Positions 9,822 to 21,550 of a stretch of DNA of 64,000 nt are shown piece by piece. The notes beneath the pieces are model-generated. The model had not been told where the DNA came from, ran no database searches, and was given only the letters and a program-made list of their open reading frames with translations. Source of the DNA: Pegea sp. RAD2-039 (taxonomy: Eukaryota > Chordata > Thaliacea > Salpida > Salpidae); contig JAQGEQ010000186.1 of the NCBI GenBank assembly GCA_034620365.1, positions 62,001-126,000 of the forward strand, read 5' to 3'. The translations under genes and the position numbers were made by a program. Positions within the stretch are counted from its first letter, which is position 1. The number at the start of each line of letters is the position of its first letter.

Positions 9822-12233
9822 TACCTATTGAATAGATTCTAACTGAATTGATTAATGTCAAAAATTTTGAACAAAATTCAAAATAAGTTTTGGATTTAAT
9901 CAAAAAGAAAAAAAATAATTTAAGATTAGAGCAGAACTTCAAAATATTCAACAATTACAAAAAAATGATTTTTTAAAATTGAATTAAGTTTGATAAAATA
10001 ATTTAAACTTAAAAAAAGCTTTTAATAAATGATGTTTAAAAAATTAGAAATAAATGTTGAGAAATTTGATCAATTTTTAAATAACAATCTGTTAATAAAA
10101 CATATAAATTAAAAATATAAAATTAAAAATAACTAAGAAATTATATCAATAAAATAATGTAAAAAATAAAAAATTTCAATTATAAATAATAAAATTTAAA
10201 CTTTTACTTATAATTTATCATTTGAATTTATTTTACATGCATTTAGAAATCCAAAAATTCATTATCAGTAAAAATAAATATAGAAATGAAATTTATATAT
10301 TCATTAGAAAAACAATTTCTTCAAAAAAATTATTGGCTAAAAGACTATATTTAAAAAATAAAAATAAATGTTAAAAAATCGTGTTGATATAATTTTAACT
10401 ACTTATATTTCTTACGTTTTTATTTAGTTTGAATAATTTTAGTATATTCTTTATATTAGAAAGAAATTGGTATATAAATATGATAAAAGATTATATTAAT
10501 AATTATCATAATTTAGAAATTAACATATTTCTAATAAATGATTTAATAAATAACTCTTGAAGTAAAAAGGTCAAACAAAATGTCCTTTTAACAATTTGTA
10601 CTGGTGATAGTTGATGTAATGATGATTTTGAAATTTAATAATAATCTTTATCAGAAAATATTATTAAAATATCATATTATTAAAAATAATAGATTATTAA
10701 AAAATATATAAAAAAACTGCAACTAGTCTTTTGTCTTTTTTAAAAAATAAATACTCACATTTGTTCTTATAAATTTAAAAGCTTACGATTTACTAAGATC
10801 TATCTTTTAGATGGTAATCAAAGTAATTTAACTTTTCTAAGTATGTTTTGCAGCCGACAATAAACTTATAAATGAATGGAAAAGGAAAAGAAGATATGAA
10901 TATAAGCTCAATAAATGGAATATCAAAAACTTTTAAAATCGTACAAACGGGGTTTGATTCAACAAAAACTGTGGATAACTAAATCCTTTACAGATCTCTC
11001 AATAATACTAAATAGATTGAATGTATCTTTTGTATTATCTGTATTATTTAAGATTGAAGTATGTTTTTCATTATCTTTCTGCAGTCATTTTTTTTGCTGT
11101 AAGAGCTGTATAACTTTTAATCTTTAGCATTGCGTTGAATAAAATAAATGATTAGATAAATATTTTGAATAACAATATGTAAGCAACTACACTAGAAAGT
11201 GTTAGCGTTAAGGTTTAAAAGTTTTTTGAGAAACGAAAATATTGCTAATAGCATCAAAACATAGTCTTAAGCAAGAATTGGTAGAACATTTTATTAAACT
11301 AAGAAGCAAACTAAACGGTAAAATTAAAAGTAACTTCAAATTATGTTCATAAAACTTCATGTTATCTTGATTTTTCGAAACTTTAACAATCGAAACCTTT
11401 ATTTTGGACTATACAATTTTCTAAAAGATCAGTTTATATGACAGAATACTTTTTAGATTCCAAAAAGGATTTGCTGATAGCAGCTCAGAGTATATTAAAA
11501 AACGAAATAAATTAAGTTTAATAAGATTTGACTTTAAGATTACCTTTCGTGTATTAAGTGGATGTGATAACCGCTAGACAACGAAGACGGACGAAAAGAA
11601 GCAAGATTATTTAAAACTTGTAAGGGGTGAGGAACCTTCATTGTAAGGAACCTTCTTTTAAGGGATTTTGGTGATCATTCATAATAATCAGTTTCTCGAT
11701 AATCTTCATCAACAACTAAATACTTGTAACTAAGACCTTAATATCAATCCAGTAGAAAAACTTAAATTTCTTTCCTGAGCAAACTTTATTTCAAATTATA
11801 TAAAACTTTTGATAATTTTTATTTTGGCTCCTGTATATTTTTATCTTTTATATATATTTAAAACAATTAATTTTTTATATCTACATTCATTTTTCAATAG
11901 TTTAATAATTAGACTTGTAAACTTAGTATTGTAATCATACTCTTTAAGAGAGGTCTGTTTAATTGTACATCAGCTATGATACCAACAGTGAACAATGATG
12001 AGCTCAGAAAGTACTCACAATGCATCATTACTAAACTTAAAAACACATGTACGTATGCGGCAAAATAATTTATTATTATCTCGCTGAAATATAATCTTTA
12101 ATATCACAGATATAACTAATATTGTTTAGATTGTAAAAGACAATTCTGATTTCTGTTTAATTTTGATCAAGTGTTTTTAACAGGTTTTATTATTTAAGTT
12201 TTCTGAATAATTATCTACTAAAGACAATTGTAC

Positions 12234-12448
12234 TTAAGACATCTTTTCTTCCTGAGTAATAGTATCAAGCTCTCTTCTTGCTTCGTCAAATCTATCTCTA
12301 AATATATATAAAATAGTGTTGCTGAACAGAATTCCGACTTCTCGATACCAAAATCTCATACAGAGTAGTTTTCCAGCAGCATATAGTCCCAACATGATAG
12401 CTCTAGCGGGTAACTCCCAAAATATTCTCTTACTTCGAATTGTAGTAA
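12234..12448 (-). other. Unassigned open frame resembling a terminal exon
   Basis: About 60 codons on the minus strand read FWELPARAIMLGLYAAGK, then CMRFWYREVG, then an amphipathic RDRFDEARRELDTI and end EEKMS-stop. Composition looks protein-like rather than random A/T, and local base composition is richer than around it. A neighbouring frame (MKWEPRWRYEMSYYN) lies just upstream and breaks into it. Family not recognised. It may be a decayed transposon or pseudogene exon. Confidence 0.25.
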
Positions 12449-12849
12449 CTCATTTCATATCTCCATCGTGGTTCCCATTTCATGTCAAACTCACCGCCTC
12501 TCTCTCCTCTCATAGAGAATAAATAGATTTTATCCGAAAATTTACAAACCAATCTTGATAAGCAAAAAGTCTCTAAGCTTTCTGCAATAACTTTGCATCC
12601 TTAGAGGTCTGAAGATCTATCAAAATCTCCGGATCAGGCTTAATTTGATTTCTCTCTCACAATAAATTTGGAAACAAAACTCATCTACTACTAATTGCAA
12701 CTCGTTTTTGCAACGTCATTTTTATGTCTTCGACGGACTTAACGGTGGGTTTTCTACCAAAAAAATTGCATACTGAAGAAACAAAAAAAAAAACAATAAA
12801 AGGAAAAAAAAGAAAGTTCCAGCGCCACAAAGTTTGTTGTCTCCATTAT

Positions 12850-13140
12850 ACTGTAAAAGATAAGATCTGTTAGAAAAACTCTACAGTAAAGTTATGATGC
12901 TTATATAGATATAATTTGTCACAAAATATCCACAACCAGTAGAAATGTTTATTTCCGTTTTAGATAAAAACAAAATCATGAAAATAGTAACACCATCACT
13001 GAGACATATTGAAATTAAACTTCAAAATTAATTCATCTTCTTGTTGACTTTATAGTAGTTAAGAGAACATCCAGGAGAAACTTGATGTAAATGGTGGAAG
13101 TAGTAATCAAGATGTTTTTGATGATGGTGGTGATGATGCA
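12850..13140 (+). repeat. Dispersed repeat, copy 1 (inverted partner at 22205-22545)
   Basis: Blocks CTACAGTAAAGTTATGATGC, ATAATTTGTCACAAAATATC, AACACCATCACTGAGACATA and GAACATCCAGGAGAAACTTG recur in reverse complement at 22205-22545. The end encodes a short acidic tail (NIQEKLDVNGGSSNQDVFDD) in both copies, so it may be the 3' end of a mobile-element gene. Confidence 0.7.
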
Positions 13141-14779
13141 CACTTGGTTCACATTGAAGATGAAATAGGAAGATTTGGAAACAAATATATTTCATAAAAG
13201 ATTCTGAAATTTTTTTAGTACTTAAACAAAAAATTTAGTAATATAAATAGTCAAAAACGAAAACTGTTTAACGACCAGAGATAAATGTTCTTTCAGCAAA
13301 TACTCCTCAGAAACAAATAAAGAAACTTTAAAGGACCCCAAAATTACCACTGAGAAACAAATCTGAATTCTTTAAAATTCTCTTATTCAATTTCAAACAG
13401 CAAACACATAAAGAAAAAGTTTTTAGTTTATAAATTCTTTCCAACTCAAATCTATCCACCTGAAAGAAAATGACGAATGAAGTATTTGCCAAAAAATCAT
13501 TCAGTGAAAAAAGGTAATTAAGAAAGACACGTATCTCATTGTCAATATAATGAAAGCCAACTACTAATATTCAGTTACTAATATATACTAATATCAGACA
13601 GATTTATCAGACAGATACTACACTAATTTATTATTTTTTGAAAATTCTTGATTTCTAAAACTTATTTTGAAAGGAGTTGAAAAAGAAGAATTTGTTTTCG
13701 AATAATCATATATGACTTTTTTAAGCAAGAAATAGTGTCTCTTGATTAAACTCTGGTGCCAACTGAGAAACAGGTAGGGGAAGCCCCTATGATAAACTTG
13801 TCGGAATAAAATTCAAAGCTAAAATCATGTTAATTATTGTATTGGGTATTGATATTCTTAGTACCAACAGAGCTTGAAACTCATAAGTTTCCCAAAACAC
13901 ATTTAATCTAAATATCATCAAGCAAAGCTCTTTCAGACTATACATCACCCAATACAATTATAAAAAGATCCAGATAAATTGGATATATGAATTAGATATT
14001 GAAATAACAAAAAAGAAGTTGACAACAGTTCATAAATACAAAGATAGTCGATGAATTTTGAATACAGGGTTTAAAGACTAGTTAAATGCATACACAGTAA
14101 AAAAGGCAAAACAGTAAATACATAAATAAATACAGTAAGTACATAAAGCGAAACCATAAAAAATCTGATAATGATTTATCAAATTGAAAATTTTGCTGAA
14201 AAAGCTTAAAATTACAAAAAATAGTTCAGTTAAATTGCAAAAAATCGATTTAATATTTTTTTATATTTATAAAAAATGCTGTTTTAGTCATAAAATAGGT
14301 GATATTTATCGTTTATAAATTCTTAAACGCCTAGTAAGTAATCGTGTATTTACCGTATATATTATCTAACATTTTTGTTGTACTTAGTAAGGATAAGTTT
14401 ATAGAAAAAAAACAGAGATTATCAACTATAAAACTTGTGTATGACAATATAAGAAAATCGGTCATATATTTATTACCAGCTACAAATACGATTTAAAAAG
14501 TCTTAAAAACTGTTAAACTCGTCTCTAAAGTAGTTTTAATAAAATTTATTATGAGCTTTATTACGAAATAGAAAAATTAATGAAAAATATTAAATTGTTT
14601 TTTATTATTTTATTCTACTAATTTTTCTTTATTAAATTTTTAACTTAAAAGTCAAAACTGTTACAGTTACTAAACGGTTTTCCACCATTATCGTATTAGA
14701 TCATATAAAAACATAAACAAAAACAACGAAACTTGTCGTAAATTTTATGTTGTGAGTTTGTTGTAATTGTAAGTTAGTA

Positions 14780-16982
14780 ATGTCTTCTCAATCTGTTGTT
14801 ATTGTTGGTTGTGGACTTTCTGGTTTGTCTTGTGCTTCTTATCTTTATCAAAAAGGGTTTTCAAATGTAATATTACTTGAAGCTAAAGAAAGAATAGGTG
14901 GTAGAGTTTCTACTATCAGAACAGAAGGTTTTTATAGTTTTCTTTCAATTATTTTTTCTTTCATAAATATAATTAACTTTTTTTGAAGAAATAAAGCTGT
15001 TTGGTGTATTAAAATTAAAAAAACATACCATAAAATTAAATAATAACTGATATAAACAAACTTTTCTTTTATAAATTCTTATAATATAATAATAAACTTG
15101 TTTTTTAACTTTTAAACAGATGATTTTTTCTATGAGTCTGGAGCACAATGGATTCATGGCAGTCATGAAAATGTTATGAAAAAAGTTGCAGACCAAAACC
15201 AAATACAATGTGTTAAAGATGAAACTAAGTTAGTATAAATAAATAAATATTTTTATACTTAATAAAAATTGATAGAATGATTTTATATCTTAAAATAAAA
15301 TTATTTATATTTTTAAATTTATATATTATAATGTAAATAATTATAAAGTTGCTCATCTGACATTTTTATAAGTTTCATAAAAAGTATTTTTTCATAATAA
15401 AACCTTCTAATTGATTAATGATGTCAACAGTTTTTATCAGCTTTTTTCATTATGCATTGTGTGTTTATCTTATTGATTACAATTTAAATCGAATGTTGTA
15501 ATCAGTCTAGCTAAAGCACGATTTTTCTTTTTAGTATTCGTCACATATATGTTGAAAACAAGGGAAAATTACCGGAGAAATCACCCAAGTTGAAATTAAT
15601 TAAAGAATCATTTAAAGTTTTTGAGGAAATCACGAATGATGCAACTAAAGGAACTGCTTCAAATTCTTATGTTGATATGCTTTCATATTTTCGAGAAAAT
15701 ATAACAACTGATAAGCAGTCTTATGAATCAAATAAGATTTATGAAAGCTTGTTGTATGAAACACAGATTATAGATGGGTGTAACTCATTAAAAGATGTTA
15801 GTTTTTCTGGTTACACTCAATATAAAGTGTGCCAAGGTGGAGATTTATCTGTTATTAATGGTTTAGATCACTTAGTTGCAAAAATAGCTTCTGAAATACC
15901 TGATGCTTGGTTTAAACTAAAACGGAAAGTTGTTAAAATTGATTGGAATTGTATAAATGAAAATAAACATGTGGTTGTTGAAGCTTTAAATATACTTACT
16001 GGCGTAAAGGAAGTGTATAAGACAGATTTTGTGGTTTCTACTTTGCCCCTAGGTTTTTTAAAAACTAATCATCAAAGCATTTTTAAGCCGACATTACCCT
16101 CTAAGAAAGTCAATTCAATTAGAACGTGAGTAAAAGTAAAAAAAATTTAATTTAAAGTGGGTGGTTCAAGTTTTAAAATCAGGAAAAAATAATTTGGCAA
16201 ATGATATAGCTTTTAAGGCTTCTATAAAAATGTTACCTTAATTATGAACTAATTACAGAACATTAAACTAGGTTTGCATTTTAGAATGGGCTTTGGAAGT
16301 GTTGCCAAGGTTATTCTACGATATAATAATGAGTTTATAAAAGAGAAAACGGCAAATATTTATCTTCTACGAAAAGATGATTCAACTTTCGGTTATTATA
16401 ACGCTTCAATCACAAAATGTTTAAATAACGAGGAAGTTTTTATGACGGTAATTCCTTTCAGTTGAATTTAAAAAGTCAAATATTTAATTTAACTTGTTGT
16501 TTGAGCTTTAGCCACAATTTTTGTTTTGTAGTTGTGGTTAAGTGGAGAAGATGCCATAAAAGTTGAAGCATTTTCAGAAGGAGAATTGAAAAGAATATTT
16601 ACTGAGGATCTTCGAAAGTGTGAGTGAATTTATTTCTATTTTATCTACTTGAATATTTTTTAAATAACAAATACATATTTTATGAGATTCTATCTTTTAT
16701 TATTCAGTTATGCCTAATATTCCTTACCCTAAATCAGCATATGTTACAAAATGGACGTCTGATCCATATACATGCGGTGCTTACTCTTTTATTTCTGTTG
16801 ATAGCAGTTCTAGAGATATAGAAATATTAGCTGAACCTATAACGATTAATAAAAATGGAAAAAACATTCCAAAAGTTCTGTTTGCTGGTGAAGCAACTCA
16901 TGAACATTACTTTTCAACAATGCACGGGGCATATGAGTCAGGTGAACGAGAAGCTAAAAGAATTATTGAGATGAGTAATTAA
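14780..16982 (+). CDS. Polyamine/spermine oxidase-like FAD amine oxidase, 457 aa
   Basis: Six exons: 14780-14927, 15120-15228, 15535-16125, 16285-16447, 16532-16619, 16708-16982. All phases close to 457 aa plus TAA. Residues 6-18 (VVIVGCGLSGLSC) form the Rossmann GxGxxG for FAD ADP; LLEAKERIGGR follows, and exon 2 has ESGAQWIHG. The middle has GYTQYKVCQGGDLSVINGL and VVSTLPLGFLK; the C-terminal exon has KWTSDPYTCGAYSFISV and the FAD motif LFAGEATHEHYFSTMHGAYESG. The enzyme oxidises spermine/spermidine or their acetylated forms to give H2O2. SMOX and PAOX cannot be separated by eye. The C-terminus (EMSN) is not a peroxisomal PTS1, so a cytosolic enzyme is more likely. Confidence 0.92.
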
Positions 16983-17619
16983 ACATCAATGTGTGCTTCA
17001 CGCGAATAAAATCTGTTTTATTGAACTGTTTGTATTTCTAGTTACCCATTAAGCAACAGTGGTTTGTAGTTTAACCTCTAAAAGTTGAAGCAAACACTTT
17101 TTAAAAATCTTTATTGAGATATTATTGTAGAAATATCAATAAAAGTCTAATAAATAAGCAGAAGATCAACTTCAAATATGTTCTACTTTTATGTGGTTGA
17201 ATGTGTCTACAAGCCTGTTTTTCTACTTGTTTAAAAACAACTTTTAATGTATATTTTATAAGTTGAATAAATGTTATTTTTCTGCTTCTAAAAAAAACAA
17301 CTTCTTTAAAAGTATTTTGATGATTTTTTGTTAAAAAAACTTTCTGTAAAAACCGCATTTCCGTTTACTAAAGTTATCTGTTAAGTTTGTTTTTAAAAAC
17401 AACTTTTACTTCATGGTGAGGTAACAACACTTCTAAACATCAGGAAATGTTTCAATCACTTAGAATTAATTAAAATAAAAGATTTGAAAGATTAGAATCA
17501 AAAGATGAACTTCTTAAAAATCCAAAAGTTTCAGATAAAATTTTAAGATCAAAATTCTAATTGCGAAAAAATAAGTTTGAATCATAAAGCGAGATCTTCT
17601 AAATCTTCAAAACGATCTT
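16983..17619. other. Convergent intergenic region, A/T-rich
   Basis: This lies between the amine oxidase stop and the CRYZL1-like stop. No exon is supported. A 78-codon open frame at 17122-17358 (-) has no protein-like features. Runs of short T-rich repeats (near TTTTTAAAAACAACTT) occur at 17230-17410. Confidence 0.5.
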
Positions 17620-18799
17620 TCAGATCTTCAAAACGATCTTATGATTAGTGGGAAATATGGATTGATTGAGCTCTTCAGGTGGAAGGACCTTCATCAGATG
17701 AGGTCTGAACAACAACAATGTGTCACGTGACTCGAAAATCACTGAAGCGTATCGCCACCTGAGTTTCGCCTCATCTGCTTTCTGGATGACGTCACTGATG
17801 ATGTGAAGAACGCGATCCTGACGATAAGTAGAAAGAAGCAACGACTGAGGTGAAAGATAAAGAAGAGATCCACTCCTTAGATGTAGAAGCTCACTATCAG
17901 GTGGATCCAGCTGTAAATCACTTTGTGACGTCACCCATCGACCACAAACCGCTAAAGAAGTGATGACGTCATGCTTAGTCGGTTTTGATTTGCTGACGTC
18001 AGAGTTAGGAAGAACTGTAAAAGAGATAATGACGTCAGCACTTTGAGATGACGTCACGATCACCTCCACAATCAATGATGACGTCAGCACCGAGACCCCC
18101 GGTTTCTTCAATCACAAAGTTACGAAGATAGCGAGGATTTGAAGAGATGCGAGCGACACCTAGTGTCATCATTGTACGTAACATCTCTTCCTCCTGTTCA
18201 TCAGCAACACTCGCAAACGTTCTGACGTCATAACAACGCGCTAGTTGTAGGCATGTCACTCCGAACGGCTGCAATCTGATGTTGAAGTTATCGCGGTTGT
18301 GACGTCATACCGACCGTTGCAGCGTTGCAGACGAGAAGAGAGTCCCCGGGGCGGATGTGAGCGAGATGATGAAGAGCAAAGAGCGCGCGAAACCCATCAT
18401 TAAGACACGCTGACGTCATTGTCCATGATAACGAAGCAGGCTTGGTAGCTTTAAGAAGCAAGTTCCAATGACGTCATTAACTTCCGATGACGTCATCGAC
18501 TCACTCACGAAGACTTCTGAGACGTCACAAGTTTGATCTTCATCATACTGGAAGTTGTGATTGAGAGGGAGTAAAGCTGCTACGTCATCACCAACTTGAA
18601 TTCGCGTCACTAAGGCGCCTATCTTCGTCACGGTTCCAGTGACGTCACAAACGCGAAACTTCGAGTCCAATTTCACTTCCGGTTGCAATCTGCTTTGTAG
18701 AGCGCGGCAGTTGATGACGTCATCGACGCTGAATGCCATCACGCGAATCGTGACTAAATACGATTTTTCTAGTGACGTCATCATCACTTCCATCAACAT
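17620..18799 (-). CDS. CRYZL1: Quinone oxidoreductase-like protein 1 (MDR family), about 338 aa
   Basis: Four exons on the minus strand: 18799-18509, 18440-18315, 18268-18064, 18014-17620. Phases close to 338 aa (human 349). The N-terminal GroES-like half carries VTGTVTKIGALVTRIQVGDD and AALLPLN. The Rossmann half has DGFRALFALHHLAHIRPGD, PFGVTCLQLARCYDV and ETGGLGADVIIDCG. The C-terminal exon has KHDVITSLAVCGRWVT and LQLDPPDS, both diagnostic of CRYZL1. It is a zinc-lacking medium-chain reductase; the substrate is unknown. The acceptor of exon 2 was chosen by frame and could shift a few residues, and a further 5' exon is possible because the N-terminus is shorter than human. TGACGTCA palindromes are embedded in the coding sequence in more than one frame (CDVTG, DDVIN, MTS). 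Confidence 0.85.
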
Positions 18800-19017
18800 T
18801 AACTAATTTCAAAAAATCTTAAGCTGCAAAAAAAACATCCGTAACGATGACGTAATAAAAAGTGATGACGTCATAAGAAATGACCTAAGCCACAATAAAA
18901 ACATCTTTTGTGCTAAAGTGATAAAAAAGGTAAAAAGAATGACGTCATAGAAACTGATGATGATATATAAAGATATACTGATGACGTAATGACATATTAA
19001 TAACATAACATAGAAAC

Positions 19018-19160
19018 TGATGACGTAATAAAAACTGATTACGTAATAAAAAATGATTACGTAATAAAAAATGATGACGTAATAAAAACTGATTACGTAA
19101 TAAAAACTGATTACGTAATAAAAACTGATGACGTAATAAAAACTGATGACGTAATAAAAA
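19018..19160. repeat. 18-bp minisatellite, TGATGACGTAATAAAAAC units
   Basis: About eight near-identical 18-bp units alternate TGATGACGTAATAAAAAC with TGATTACGTAATAAAAAC. Related scattered copies run from about 18845 to 19310. The core TTACGTAA/TGACGTAA is a one- or two-base relative of TGACGTCA. Confidence 0.9.
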
Positions 19161-19399
19161 ATATCTTAAGCAAAAATAGAAATATCTTTTGTGCTATAGT
19201 GATAAAAAAAGTAATAAAATGACGTCATAGAAACTGATGACGTCCTTGAAAAATATACTGATTAATAGAAAGATATTCTGATGACGTAACAGAAACTGAT
19301 GACGTAACGACGTCGATTTTTAGGTGAAAAATAATAATTTCAAAACTCTTCATTTGAATCAAATTTCGTTTCAAACAGCTCCAAGAAGCCAGTTACATG

Positions 19400-19612
19400 T
19401 AAACGATGACGTCATAAAGATAACATGACGTCATCAGCAGCTACTTGGACATCAGATGTAAATGATGACGTCATCAGTAGCTACTTGGACATCAGATGTA
19501 AATGATGACGTCATCAGTAGATACTTGGACATCAGATGTAAATGATGACGTCATCTGCAGCTACTTGGTCATCAAATGTAAACGATGACGTCATCAGTAG
19601 CTACTTGGACAT
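19400..19612. repeat. 39-bp minisatellite containing GATGACGTCATC
   Basis: About five tandem units of 39 bp each contain GATGACGTCATCAG, then TAGCTACTTGGACATCAGAT. Each unit carries one perfect TGACGTCA palindrome, so the array alone contributes five copies. Confidence 0.9.
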
Positions 19613-19684
19613 GATCAATTTGGACTTTTCCGTTTTTTGATCAAAATGAATCTAACAAAAGTATTGACAATGACGTCATTAACA

Positions 19685-21550
19685 TCAGATAGTGATGACG
19701 TCACTCACCGATACATCAGCAGCGCGCGGTTGAACGGTGACAGAAGAAAAGCATCGAAGAAAATCAGGAGTTATGTGTTTGGTGGCTACGTCATCAGCGA
19801 TGACGTCATCAGCAACTTGCTTTTCATCAGTGATAAAAATTACTCCAAAGATGTTGATGATGCAACCGAAGATGAAGAAGAAGATGGAAGTCGCGTTTTG
19901 TGAAAAGAACTCCTAAGTGAAGAGCTGATGACGTCATTGAACCTCAAAATAGCGGTGATTACGTCATAGAAAAAAGCGCCCGCGAGAATTGCACTGATGG
20001 TGAACATGACAAAGTTGACTGGAACTACAACTGAAATTTTGTGTGACGTCATCGCTTCGTTCAAGTACTTCACCTATGACGTCATACACTGATGACGTCA
20101 TCAATAATTTAAACTTGTTTCACCTGGAAAAGAATCGTAAGGGCGAGAACGACGATCATAACGTAGAAGATTGGTGACGTCATCTGTGAGTTACCTGCAA
20201 AACGCGTTGATGACGTCACATACACAGCGAGTCGATGACGTCACCTCTTACTGTTAACGTCATCATTCCTGAAACTGCTTTGGCACTGATGACAGTAAAT
20301 GAACCCGCGATTGCCACTAACGTCATCAGTGACGTCAGACCGCCAACATCGCGCTTTCTCATCAACATCAACACCACGAATATTATAAGCTGCGATGACG
20401 TCACACAGGTGATGACGTCAGTGAGTTGTTAATGTAATCACCTGAACAACGACGTAGATAATAAATCGCCAATCAACTAAACGCTCGATGAGGTGTCGCG
20501 AGTCTAGTATGACGTCATCACTTGATGCAAATTGTAGAACAAAGAAGCTACCAACAATTGCAAATGAAGTACCAACCATATCACGAAGTCGTATCTTCTC
20601 ACCATTCATCACCATGGCAACCACACCATTTGCAATCACTGCAAAGCTACCTACACGTGATCAAATCAGTTGTAGACGAGAAGTGTATGACGTCACTAAC
20701 CGAGTGGCGCGACTACAGAAGCAGGCGCGAAGCCATAAGCGACAAAGTTGCCAATTTCACCAACCATCATTAAGAAGATTCCAAACCACCAAGTTGGGAA
20801 ATGTAGATGACTAAAAGATGACTTGGATGCAGCTCTTTGTGTGTCTTCAGATGCAGCTCCTTGTATGTCTTCAGATGCAGCTCCTAGTGTGTCTTCAGAT
20901 GTAGCTCCTTGTGTGTCTTCAGATGTAGCTCTTTGTATGCCTTCAGATGCAGCTCCTTGTATGTCTTCAGATGCAGCTCCTTGTGTGTTTTCAGATGTAG
21001 CTCTTTGTGTGTCTTCAGATGTAACTCCTTGTATGTCTTCAGACGCAGCTGTTTGTAAATCATTGAATTTCTTATCAGCTGCATCTTTTTGACGATGAGC
21101 AAGTTTCTGTGAAATATTTTTTCAAAATAAATGAAAAATATAAATTTAATTATTATTGTATAATTTGAATATTATCAAAATGCTTCAAAATTAAACTTAG
21201 TTTCTTAATTTTATATCAAATAGAATAATAATAAAAGTTATTAACCTTAAAAATATGTCCTGAAAAAATATGGTATTTACCTGACAATTTAGAGCTAATG
21301 CAATAACACCATTCCCACATATAGATAAAATAACACCAAGTTTATATTCACTTGAAAATGATGATGTTGTTGAATTTCCTATAAAAATATTAACATAAAA
21401 ACAATCAAAAAAACTTAGATACAATCATCTAATATAAAATTTATTACTAATTTTAAATTTATTTAAAAATTTAGAAGAATCTTGCTACTAACCTAAATTA
21501 TTAGCTAAAGTTGAATTATCCAAGAATGGTGATGAAAAGTTTGAATTCAT
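19685..21550 (-). CDS. NIPA-like magnesium transporter (NIPAL2/3 type)
   Basis: Eight exons on the minus strand: 21550-21493, 21378-21281, 21106-20701, 20650-20442, 20389-20245, 20194-20124, 20073-19963, 19912-19685. Every junction keeps phase. Family blocks in order: GVILSICGNGVIALALNCQ (TM1), WWFGIFLMMVGEIGNFVAYG then FAPASVVAPLG, VMNGEKIRLRDMVG, GSFTVISAKAVSGM, PIFYVMIVVLALTILFQ, KISVVVPVNFVMFTISAILAG, and a last helix with FIFGCIINIFGVIFI. That is about nine membrane helices, as in NIPA proteins, which carry Mg2+. VVPVNFVMFTISAI favours NIPAL2/3 over NIPA1/2. The loop between TM1 and TM2 holds an expanded octapeptide array. The C-terminal tail after FIT is uncertain: a good donor (GTGAGTGACG) near 19700 could lead to another exon. 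Confidence 0.88.
20823..21045 (-). repeat. 24-bp coding tandem repeat in NIPAL loop (SEDTQGAA units)
   Basis: About nine to ten copies of a 24-bp unit sit in exon 3 and encode an octapeptide near SEDIQGAA/SEDTQRAT. They fall between the first two membrane helices. The frame is preserved throughout, and the opposite strand is open too (SSDAAPCM units), which is a shadow. Confidence 0.9.

Larger units (their letters stand above)
9822..14779. other. 5-kb AT-rich region without a convincing gene
   Basis: The left half (9840-10800) is nearly pure A/T low complexity. Further right are an unassigned open frame (12234-12448, -), a dispersed repeat (about 12850-13140) and short A/T tandem patches near 13560-13610. 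No exon chain could be built. The last few hundred bases are presumably the promoter of the amine oxidase. Confidence 0.5.
18800..19684. other. Spacer between CRYZL1-like and NIPAL genes, built of minisatellites
   Basis: Both genes run on the minus strand, so this is downstream of NIPAL and upstream of CRYZL1. Two tandem arrays (19018-19160 and 19400-19612) and scattered TGACGTCA/TGACGTAA words fill most of it. No exon is supported. Confidence 0.7.
17786..20695. repeat. Swarm of TGACGTCA palindromes
   Basis: By hand I count about 39 exact TGACGTCA octamers in 2.9 kb, many extended to GATGACGTCATC, plus numerous TGACGTAA variants. They occur in exons, introns and spacers of the CRYZL1-like and NIPAL genes and are read in different codon phases. 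Smaller numbers occur at 3.3-7.1 kb and 60.1-62.9 kb; AT-rich deserts have almost none. The octamer is the full CRE/ATF bZIP site, but this density and its presence in coding DNA argue for a genome-specific repeated word rather than ordinary promoters. Confidence 0.9.

Noticed and set aside
11950-12070. Shared string ACGTATGCGG(C/T)AAAAT with 23587 as a repeat family
   Set aside because: Only about 20 bp match clearly; flanks do not align well enough by eye to claim a family.
17122-17358. 78-codon minus-strand frame downstream of CRYZL1
   Set aside because: Lies in A/T repeats between convergent genes, with no protein-like motif.
20823-21092. Plus-strand frame of SSDAAPCM units as an antifreeze-like or mucin-like gene
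   Set aside because: It is the opposite strand of NIPAL exon 3, whose frame joins recognisable membrane helices at both ends.
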